This document shows positions 1 through 5,257 of a stretch of DNA of 5,257 nt, piece by piece (position 1 is the first letter of the stretch; the number at the start of each line of letters is the position of its first letter). Made by a program: the position numbers and the translations under genes. This DNA comes from 40CM-2-70-7 sp035279865 (GTDB lineage Bacteria; Gemmatimonadota; Gemmatimonadetes; Gemmatimonadales; GWC2-71-9): positions 1-5,257 of the forward strand of contig DATEGY010000260.1 of assembly GCA_035279865.1 (NCBI GenBank), read 5' to 3'. The notes under the pieces are model-generated. The model saw only the letters and a program-made list of their open reading frames with translations, had not been told where the DNA came from and did no database searches.

Positions 1-265
1 CGACCACTTCCCCTCCACGGTGGAGTCTCGAGGACGTCGAATGGCGAGAGGTTGCAAGTTGCGCGCTAGCCGTGACGGACCACCGCACGCTACGTGCCGA
101 CCGCGATGAGTCGGCCGGGATGTTGCGGCGGTGCAGCGGGCGACGCCAAGGTGCTCGCTCCACGCGAGACAGGGCCCTCCCGATTCCGTTGCCCGTGGGT
201 TTCGTCTCATCCGGGCACCCTCTTTGCTCCTGGGAGACGCGACAACATCGAGGGGCAATTGAACG
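1..265. other. Intergenic region upstream of the NRPS cassette
   Basis: No convincing gene is seen on either strand. One + strand frame stays open from the left edge to position 413, but its product is rich in Arg, Ser and Pro, and it runs 148 bases into the adenylation gene in another frame, so it looks like a shadow. Another + frame stops at 67-69 and could be the last 22 codons of a gene lying to the left, but the stretch is too short to recognise. I found no clear -35/-10 pair. A promoter for the cassette, if present here, is not of an obvious sigma-70 type. Confidence 0.5.
250..255 (+). promoter_or_regulatory. Ribosome binding site of the A-PCP gene
   Basis: GAGGGG lies 10 bases before the ATG at 266. 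It supports that start. The protein then begins directly with the usual N-terminal helix of a free-standing adenylation domain (MSCAFHRVHDEAGRRPNAVA), so no upstream domain is missing. Confidence 0.7.
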
Positions 266-2062
266 ATGTCCTGCGCCTTTCACCGAGTTCACGACGAAGC
301 CGGGCGCCGCCCGAACGCCGTGGCCCTGGTTGATGCCCACCAGGTCCTCACGTTCCCGCAGCTGGATGACCATTCGACCCGCCTGGCGCACCAACTACAG
401 AACCTGGGCGTGACCCCCGACCAGCCGGTCGGGCTCTGCCTGCCAAGCTCCGTCGCGATGGCGGTCGGCGCGCTCGGCATCCTCAAGGCGGGGGGCGCGT
501 ACCTGCCCCTCGATCCGGGGCAGCCCGGTGAGCGGCTCATCGCGATCGCCCGGGACGCCGGCATCTCGGTGCTCGTCACCGACCACGCCTCTGCTCCCTG
601 GGCGGAGGGCGTGGCCGGCCATATCGTGTCGCTCGACCGCAGCGGGGTGTCCCCGGCAGACATCGAGCCCGTCGACGCCGACGTCGCCGTCACTCCCGAC
701 CATCTGGCCTATCTCATCTACACCTCCGGCTCCACCGGACGTCCCAAGGGCGTGGAGGTCACTCACCGAAACCTCCAGAACCTGGTGGACTGGCATCAGC
801 ACGCGTTTGCGGTGACCTCCGCCGATCGGGGGAGCCAGATCGCCGGTGTGGGATTCGATGCCGCGGTCTGGGAGATCTGGCCCTATCTGACGGCGGGAGC
901 ACCCGTCCACTTTTGCCCCGCCAACATTCGGGGTGACGCGGTGGCCCTTCGCGACTGGCTGGTCGATCAGGGTGTCACGGTCACGTTCGTGCCCACGGTC
1001 ATGGCGGAGCGACTGATCGAGCTTTCCTGGCCCCGTCACACAGCCCTGCGGACCATGCTGACGGGTGGAGATGCCCTCCACCACTACCCTCCACTCGACC
1101 TCCCCTTCTCCCTCGTCAACAACTACGGTCCGACGGAATGCACGGTGGTTGCTACCTCGGGGCGCGTGTCCCCGGGCGGCAGCGGCCATCAGCCACCGAG
1201 CATCGGGCGCGAGATCGACCACGTGCAGGTCCACGTGCTGGACGAGCGGCTGCGGGAAGTTCCGGACGGGACCTCCGGCGAGTTATGCATCGGAGGCGCG
1301 TCAGTCGCCCGGGGGTACCGCAATGACCCCGTGCTGACCGCCGAAAAATTCATCCCCGACCCGTTCGCCACGGAACGGGGCGCGCGCCTCTACCGCACGG
1401 GTGATCTCGTGAGCCGCCTCCCCGGCGGAGACATTGCATTCCTCGGACGGCTCGACTACCAGGTCAAGATCCGTGGGTACCGGATCGAGCCGGCGGAGGT
1501 CACGCACGCGCTGAAGGACCAACGGGGAGTCCGGGACGCCGTGGTGGTCGCCACGGACGACGGCGCGGAGGGAAAGCGCCTGGTGGCGTACTGGGTGGCT
1601 GCCGGGAAGGACGTGCCGAGCCCGGAGAAACTGATCCACCTGCTCCGCACGCGGCTCCCCGATTACATGGTGCCCTCGGCCTTCGTGCGGCTCGACGAGC
1701 TCCCCGTCACACCGAATGGGAAGGTCGACCGCGCCGCCCTGCCGCCTCTCGAACAGTCGCCCGCCGAACCCACGGAGGAGTTCATCGCGCCGAGGACGCT
1801 GGTGGAACAGGACGTCGTGAACATCCTGGCGCCCCTGCTCGGTCTCGAGCGGGTGAGCGTGGACGCGAACTTCTTCCTCCTCGGGGGTCACTCTCTCCTG
1901 GGCACCCAACTGATCGCCCGGTTGCGGGACCACTTCGATATCGAGCTGTCCCTCAAGGCCCTGTTCGAGGCGCCGACGGTAGCGGGGATCGCGGCCGAGG
2001 TGGAGCGGCTCATCCTGGAGAAGCTGGACGCGCTCGAGGCCGTGCCGGAGACGGCGGAATGA
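266..2062 (+). CDS. Free-standing NRPS adenylation-carrier didomain (A-PCP), predicted leucine-activating
   Basis: This 598-residue enzyme activates an amino acid with ATP and loads it as a thioester on its own carrier domain in the cytoplasm. All adenylation core motifs are visible: A2 LKAGGAYLPLDP (73-84), A3 YTSGSTGRPKG (152-162), A4 FDAAVWEIW (197-205), A5 NNYGPTE (285-291), A6 GELCIGG (338-344), A7 YRTGDL (376-381), A8 GRLDYQVKIRGYRIEP (394-409), A9 LPDYMVP (464-470) and A10 NGKVDRAAL (484-492) with the catalytic Lys486. The carrier domain follows (about 505-582), with FFLLGGHSLL and phosphopantetheine Ser543. Aligned by hand to GrsA, the pocket residues are D198, A199, W202, F241, L265, G267, N286, V294, V295 and K486, giving D-A-W-F-L-G-N-V-V-K, the known Leu code. 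There is no condensation, epimerisation or thioesterase domain. The gene overlaps the P450 gene by ATGA, which suggests the tethered residue is the P450 substrate. Family call is very secure; the leucine prediction is good. Confidence 0.97.
   Translation: MSCAFHRVHDEAGRRPNAVALVDAHQVLTFPQLDDHSTRLAHQLQNLGVTPDQPVGLCLPSSVAMAVGALGILKAGGAYLPLDPGQPGERLIAIARDAGISVLVTDHASAPWAEGVAGHIVSLDRSGVSPADIEPVDADVAVTPDHLAYLIYTSGSTGRPKGVEVTHRNLQNLVDWHQHAFAVTSADRGSQIAGVGFDAAVWEIWPYLTAGAPVHFCPANIRGDAVALRDWLVDQGVTVTFVPTVMAERLIELSWPRHTALRTMLTGGDALHHYPPLDLPFSLVNNYGPTECTVVATSGRVSPGGSGHQPPSIGREIDHVQVHVLDERLREVPDGTSGELCIGGASVARGYRNDPVLTAEKFIPDPFATERGARLYRTGDLVSRLPGGDIAFLGRLDYQVKIRGYRIEPAEVTHALKDQRGVRDAVVVATDDGAEGKRLVAYWVAAGKDVPSPEKLIHLLRTRLPDYMVPSAFVRLDELPVTPNGKVDRAALPPLEQSPAEPTEEFIAPRTLVEQDVVNILAPLLGLERVSVDANFFLLGGHSLLGTQLIARLRDHFDIELSLKALFEAPTVAGIAAEVERLILEKLDALEAVPETAE
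2047..2050 (+). promoter_or_regulatory. Ribosome binding site of the P450 gene
   Basis: GGAG lies inside the 3' end of the A-PCP gene, 8 bases before the ATG at 2059. Together with the ATGA stop/start overlap (2059-2062) it fixes the P450 start and points to coupled translation of the two proteins. Confidence 0.65.
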
Positions 2063-3309
2063 GCGCGCCGGCCACCACGGTCGGCACCGACGCCACCGCG
2101 GCGCTGAGCCTCCATCGCTTGATGGAGCCCGAAGTCCTGGCCAATCCATATCCGCTTTTTCACCGGCTGCGCAGCGAAGACCCGGTCCATTGGGACCCGT
2201 TCCTGCACTGCTGGGTGCTCACGAGGTATGAGGATGTTCAACGCGTCTTGCACACCTTCACCGCCGCGCGTACGCCGACCCCTGAGCAGCTTGCCAACAT
2301 GGGACTCGAGCGCCTGATGCCGCTCGCGCAGATCATGGTGCGCCAGATGCTCTTCCTCGACCCACCCGACCACACGCGTCTCCGGCGCCTCGCGTCGACG
2401 GCGTTCACGCCACGGAGGGTCGAGGGACTCCGGTCGCACATCCGGGAGATCGCGAACCGGCTGGTCGATGAGGTCTTCGCTTCCGGCCGCATGGAGGTGA
2501 TCGCGGACCTCGCGGCACCCCTCCCCGCCATCGTCACGGCCGAGCTGTTCGGGGTGCCGAGTGAAGACCATGACATGCTCAAGGATTGGTCGGCGGATTT
2601 CGCGGAGATGCTCGGCAACTTCCAGCACAACCCCGACCGGTTCGCGCGAGCGCTGGCAGCCGCCGAGGGCATGAGCGCGTACTTCCACGACCAGATCCTG
2701 GAGCACCGGCGGCATCCGCACGACGGCCTGATCCAGGCGCTCATCGAGGCCGAGGTGGACGGATCGAGTCTCACGTTGGATGAGCTGGTCGCCAACCTGA
2801 TCGTGACGATGGTCGGTGGCCAGGAAACGACGACGAATCTGATCGGGAACGGACTCCTGAGTCTGCTGCGCTGGCCGGAGCAGCTCGCGAAGCTCGACGC
2901 CGACCATTCACTGATGGTCCCGGCCGTGGAAGAGCTGCTACGTTTCGAGGCCCCCAGCCAACACACCGCCCGGCTCGCACCCGAGGATCTCGAGATCGGC
3001 GGCAAGCGGATCAAGAAGCGTCAGGCCGTGATCGCCGTGATGGCTGCCGCCAACCGCGATCCCGAGCGCTTTCCCGATCCCGACCGCCTCGATCTCACGC
3101 GGACCGACAACCGTCACATGTCGTTCGGCTGGGGGCCGCATTTCTGCTTCGGCGCCCCCCTAGCCCGCCTCGAAGGGCAGATCGTGTTCGAGACCGTCCT
3201 GGACCGCATGAAAGGACTCGAGCTCGACCCGGAAGCGGGGCCGCTCGTGTGGCGCACGAACCTGGGCCTCAGAGGCCTGACCGCTTTGCCCGTGCGCTTC
3301 ACGACATGA
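2059..3309 (+). CDS. Cytochrome P450 monooxygenase, likely acting on carrier-bound leucine
   Basis: This is a complete soluble bacterial P450 of 416 residues, the usual length, with no signal peptide or membrane anchor. Visible hallmarks are the C-helix HTRLRR (105-110), the I-helix oxygen-activating motif GGQETTT (253-259) with the Glu256/Thr257 acid-alcohol pair, the K-helix ExxR (Glu292 to Arg295), the ANRDPERFPDPDRLDL stretch (331-346), and the heme loop FGWGPHFCFG (356-365) with the heme-ligating Cys363. It needs a separate ferredoxin and reductase, neither of which is encoded here. It sits between an A-PCP didomain and a condensation-type protein, with 4-base overlaps on both sides. Known enzymes in the same arrangement (NikQ and NovI with their A-PCP partners) hydroxylate the beta carbon of the carrier-bound amino acid, so beta-hydroxyleucine is the inferred product. 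The P450 call is secure; substrate and position are inference, and tailoring of the finished peptide is the main alternative. Confidence 0.97.
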   Translation: MSAPATTVGTDATAALSLHRLMEPEVLANPYPLFHRLRSEDPVHWDPFLHCWVLTRYEDVQRVLHTFTAARTPTPEQLANMGLERLMPLAQIMVRQMLFLDPPDHTRLRRLASTAFTPRRVEGLRSHIREIANRLVDEVFASGRMEVIADLAAPLPAIVTAELFGVPSEDHDMLKDWSADFAEMLGNFQHNPDRFARALAAAEGMSAYFHDQILEHRRHPHDGLIQALIEAEVDGSSLTLDELVANLIVTMVGGQETTTNLIGNGLLSLLRWPEQLAKLDADHSLMVPAVEELLRFEAPSQHTARLAPEDLEIGGKRIKKRQAVIAVMAAANRDPERFPDPDRLDLTRTDNRHMSFGWGPHFCFGAPLARLEGQIVFETVLDRMKGLELDPEAGPLVWRTNLGLRGLTALPVRFTT

Positions 3310-4706
3310 CGACGGGGACCTCAAGCCGGGCGCGACTCGACGCCTACCTGAAGGCACGCACGGGAGCCACCGCGAGGCGCGAGTCCCCCATCCCGGTCCG
3401 CCCGGGAGACGGGCCGGCGCCCCTCTCGTTTGGCCAGGAAGGGATCTGGCGGCGAGCGCGGTCCCTGCCGGGAGTTCCCCTCTACAACGAAACGATCACC
3501 ATCCATCGCCGCGGTCCCCTCGACGTTCCGGCACTCCAGAAGAGCCTCGACGAGGTCGTGCGCCGCCACGAGGCCTGGCGAACCACCTTCCACGAAACGG
3601 ATGATCACCGGGTGGTGCAGCGGGCGGAGCCGTGGGCGCCGGTCCCGCTGGCCGTGCATGACCTGCGTGACTCTCCCGTTGAGCAACGCCTGCCCGAGGT
3701 CCTGCGCCTGGCGGCGGGAGATGCGCGAGCGGCATTCGATCTGAGCCGGGGACCGCTCTTTCGGGCCCGTATCGCGCGCCTGGGCGATGAGGAGTACCGG
3801 CTCTTCATGGCGGTGCATCAGATTCTGCTGGACGGTGTCTCCGTGTACCGCGTGCTGGTGCCTGAGCTCATCGCCCTTCATGACGCGTACACCGCGCACC
3901 AACCGCCGACGCTTCCCGAGCTCCCAATTCAGGTTGCCGATTTCGCGGCGTGGCAGCGGGGCTGGCTCACGGGGAAGGTGCGTGACGCGCAGATCGCGTA
4001 TTGGGAGGGCCAGTTCGTAGACCTGCCCGATCCGCTCCGTTGGCCGTCTGGCGACCGGCCGGTGCAGCAGACCTATGGAGGGGCGATCACGCCTTTCGCC
4101 CTTCCGCCGGAGCTCGGCGCGGGGCTCCGGGCGCTTGCGGCCCGTGAGGAGGTGTCCCTCTTCGTGACTTTTCTCGCCGCCTTCGCGCGTCTGCTGCACC
4201 GCTATACCGGGCAGGAGGACCTCGTGATCGGCACCCCCTCCCCGGCCGGGCGGAAACGCTCCGAGGTCCAGGGGCTGCTGGGCTATTTCCTCAACCCGGT
4301 CGCGTTACGGCTCGATGTGTCCGAGGCCCCAACGTTCCGGGAGCTGCTCGCGCAAGCGCGCATCGTCGTGGGGGAAGCGGTGAGTCACGATGATCTCCCC
4401 TTCGAGCAAATCGTCGAGCGGCTCGGCGCGGACACCGAACCCAGTCGACACCCGCTCTTCACCGTGGCGATTTCGCAGGAGCCGCCGATGCCGGATGTGG
4501 GCGAGGGCTGGGACCTGACGCCCATGGATGTCACAAGCGGGAGCGCGCGGTGGGATCTCTATCTGGTGCTGGATGACCGCCGGGAACGCGGAATCCTCGG
4601 GCGGGTGCAGTACAATCCGGACCTGTTCGCGCCCGCGTCGATCACGTCGATGTTGGCGGACTACCGCTCGGTGCTCGAGGAAGCTCTGCAGCATCCGGAG
4701 CGGTAA
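3306..4706 (+). CDS. Free-standing NRPS condensation-type domain with degenerate active site
   Basis: This 466-residue protein is one condensation-fold unit with nothing fused to it. The motifs run in order: C1 LSFGQEGIW (40-48), C2 RRHEAWRTTF (86-95), C3 HQILLDG (171-177), C4 VADFAAWQR (210-218), C5 LGYFLNPVALR (325-335), C6 HDDLPFE (361-367) and C7 SRHPLF (380-385). Condensation domains join carrier-bound acyl and aminoacyl groups, with the second His of HHxxxDG in the active site; here it is Gln172, while His171, Asp176 and Gly177 remain. In C1 the usual hydrophobic pair after Trp is Arg49-Arg50. The protein is otherwise full length and undamaged, so it is probably not decaying. It may be a non-catalytic recruitment domain, as with glycopeptide X domains or siderophore interface domains, or a condensation enzyme working without that His. 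The start was chosen because ATGA at 3306-3309 overlaps the P450 stop. An in-frame GTG at 3249 would add 19 residues that merely shadow the P450 end. No good ribosome binding site precedes 3306, so translation probably depends on coupling. Confidence 0.93.
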   Translation: MTTGTSSRARLDAYLKARTGATARRESPIPVRPGDGPAPLSFGQEGIWRRARSLPGVPLYNETITIHRRGPLDVPALQKSLDEVVRRHEAWRTTFHETDDHRVVQRAEPWAPVPLAVHDLRDSPVEQRLPEVLRLAAGDARAAFDLSRGPLFRARIARLGDEEYRLFMAVHQILLDGVSVYRVLVPELIALHDAYTAHQPPTLPELPIQVADFAAWQRGWLTGKVRDAQIAYWEGQFVDLPDPLRWPSGDRPVQQTYGGAITPFALPPELGAGLRALAAREEVSLFVTFLAAFARLLHRYTGQEDLVIGTPSPAGRKRSEVQGLLGYFLNPVALRLDVSEAPTFRELLAQARIVVGEAVSHDDLPFEQIVERLGADTEPSRHPLFTVAISQEPPMPDVGEGWDLTPMDVTSGSARWDLYLVLDDRRERGILGRVQYNPDLFAPASITSMLADYRSVLEEALQHPER

Positions 4707-4714
4707 CTCGGAGA

Positions 4715-4741
4715 TGCGACGCCTTACGGAGAGACGTCGCA
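4715..4741. terminator. Inverted repeat just after the condensation gene, possible weak terminator
   Basis: TGCGACG (4715-4721) and CGTCGCA (4735-4741) form a perfect 7-bp stem with a 13-base loop, starting 9 bases after the TAA at 4704-4706. The position suits the end of the three-gene transcript. No run of T follows on either side, so it is not a standard intrinsic terminator and may only be a 3'-end stabilising hairpin. Confidence 0.3.
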
Positions 4742-4813
4742 CGGCAAGAGCGGGCGCTCGTTCTCGAAGCAGGAATCGTTCAGAACCACCTCCACCTCCT
4801 CATTCGTCAGCAT
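4724..4813 (-). CDS. Candidate 29-residue peptide, function unknown
   Basis: Read on the minus strand, this short frame begins at an ATG (complement of 4811-4813) preceded by GGGAGG about 11 bases upstream, and ends at TAA. The product starts MLTNEEVEVVLNDSC and ends ERPLLPCDVSP, so it is acidic, has two cysteines and little resemblance to the Arg/Pro-rich noise in nearby frames. It converges on the condensation gene, and its last bases fall inside the inverted repeat at 4715-4741. The same frame is open leftward of this Met (to 5110), but that longer version looks like Pro/Arg-rich shadow sequence. I do not recognise a family. It could be a small regulatory or precursor peptide, or chance. 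Confidence 0.2.
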   Translation of the reverse strand: MLTNEEVEVVLNDSCFENERPLLPCDVSP

Positions 4814-4867
4814 TCCACCACGAACCTCCCGCACCTTCTGCAACGGCTGAAGGGGGGCAGCGCGATT

Positions 4868-5104
4868 GTGGCTGACAAGGAACGGCACGCCTCCGTGCCA
4901 CTTCGATGGGCACGCGGGTACGCCATCGACAGCGTGAGTCGGTACCACCTGGCGAACGCCCGGTCCTACGTCCGGGACCAGCCGGGGCGACACCCGGAAC
5001 TGGCGATCGTCGGATGGGCGCCTTTGGAGCCCGTGTCGAGGGCGCGAGAAGAGGAATGGATCGGGGAGAACCGGACGTGGATCGTCGCTAGACGGCGCCG
5101 CTAG
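4868..5104 (+). CDS. Small hypothetical protein, 78 residues, GTG start
   Basis: The frame starts at GTG, preceded by a purine run AGGGGGG (4851-4857) 10 bases upstream, and ends at TAG. Third codon positions are about four-fifths G or C by hand count, higher than first positions, as expected for a real gene in high-GC DNA. The product has a mixed composition: a Tyr/His/Arg-rich middle (SRYHLANARSYVRDQ), a hydrophobic LAIVGWAPLEPV stretch, then a charged, Trp-containing end (REEEWIGENRTWIVARRRR). No signal peptide, membrane segment or known motif is seen. It begins 161 bases after the condensation gene on the same strand, so it could be transcribed with it, but nothing links it to the pathway. 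The overlapping minus-strand frame looks less protein-like. It could still be non-coding. Confidence 0.35.
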   Translation: MADKERHASVPLRWARGYAIDSVSRYHLANARSYVRDQPGRHPELAIVGWAPLEPVSRAREEEWIGENRTWIVARRRR

Positions 5105-5106
5105 CG
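5086..5106. repeat. Near-perfect palindrome over the end of the small + strand ORF
   Basis: CGCTAG (5086-5091), a single A, the self-complementary CGGCGCCG (5093-5100) and CTAGCG (5101-5106) form two 10-base arms with no loop and one unpaired A at 5092. It covers the TAG at 5102-5104. No T run follows. It could be a dimeric regulator site or a transcript-end hairpin; the sequence does not decide between them. Confidence 0.4.
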
Positions 5107-5257
5107 CCACGCGATCCCGCCCGTATCATCGGGCAGAGGCCGAGCCGCGGCTTCACGCCGCGCCGGCAACACCGAGGCCGGCCCTCATGAACCAGAGCCC
5201 TCGCTACTCCCCGGTCTGAGTTGCCGGGCCGCGCCTGTCACCACGGGGGCCTCTATT
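5107..5257. other. Right-end non-coding stretch
   Basis: No gene can be supported here. It contains a 5-bp stem GCCCG/CGGGC (5119-5123 and 5130-5134) around TATCAT, without a T run, and a very short + frame from the ATG at 5187 that stops after ten codons. A gene may begin to the right of the window. Confidence 0.4.

Noticed and set aside
13..25. Short inverted repeat CTCCAC-G-GTGGAG near the left edge
   Set aside because: Six-base arms are expected by chance in this much sequence, and nothing nearby ties it to a promoter.
52..80. TTGCAA as a possible -35 promoter element
   Set aside because: No acceptable -10 hexamer occurs at 16-18 bases spacing. A second candidate around 224-248 also failed on spacing and sequence.
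72..413. + strand open frame of 113 codons ahead of and overlapping the adenylation gene
   Set aside because: It overlaps the adenylation gene by 148 bases in another frame, has biased Arg/Ser/Pro composition and no good ribosome binding site or family signature.
395..4199. Long minus-strand open frames (395-1234, 1301-2149, 1888-2907, 2238-3014, 3321-4199)
   Set aside because: They lie fully antisense to three genes with complete, ordered family motifs. Their products are Arg/Pro/Ser-rich without recognisable motifs, which is typical of shadow frames in high-GC DNA.
5119..5134. Stem GCCCG-TATCAT-CGGGC as a terminator
   Set aside because: The stem is only 5 bp and no T run follows on either strand.
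5187..5219. Ten-codon frame MNQSPRYSPV, which resembles the first residues of some IS3-type OrfA transposases
   Set aside because: The match is only a few residues (RYSP), the frame stops at once, the next bases do not restore a clear transposase helix in another frame, and no terminal inverted repeat is visible.

Overview
The window is a high-GC bacterial segment (by eye roughly two thirds G+C). It carries a compact, three-gene secondary-metabolism cassette, all on the + strand. Gene style, ATGA-overlapping starts and GC-rich third codon positions fit a high-GC soil-type bacterium (for example Myxococcota, Actinomycetota, Acidobacteriota or an uncultured relative). Nothing in the sequence fixes the taxon.

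Layout. Positions 1-265 are non-coding as far as I can see, ending in a good ribosome binding site. Positions 266-2062 encode a free-standing NRPS adenylation-carrier didomain (A-PCP). Its ten specificity residues, aligned by hand to GrsA, read D-A-W-F-L-G-N-V-V-K, which is the classic leucine code. It overlaps by 4 bases (ATGA) with a complete bacterial class I cytochrome P450 (2059-3309). The P450 overlaps by 4 bases (ATGA at 3306) with a free-standing single condensation-type domain (3306-4706). Positions 4707-5257 hold no confident gene, only two weak small-ORF candidates (one per strand) and a few inverted repeats.

How the genes probably work together. The didomain would load leucine as an aminoacyl thioester on its carrier arm. 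The P450 would oxidise that tethered residue, most likely at the beta carbon, by analogy with NikP1/NikQ- and NovH/NovI-type A-PCP plus P450 pairs. The condensation-type protein would then handle, or help hydroxylate, the tethered residue.

The main anomaly is in the third protein. Its core motif reads H-Q-I-L-L-D-G instead of H-H-x-x-x-D-G, so the second, catalytic histidine is a glutamine. It also has a charged replacement in motif C1. A degenerate condensation fold encoded directly beside a P450 recalls the X domains of glycopeptide NRPSs, which recruit P450s, and the interface domains that accompany beta-hydroxylases in siderophore NRPSs. Here it would act in trans as a separate protein. 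This is a hypothesis. No thioesterase, MbtH-like protein or further NRPS module is visible, so the final product and release step lie outside the window.
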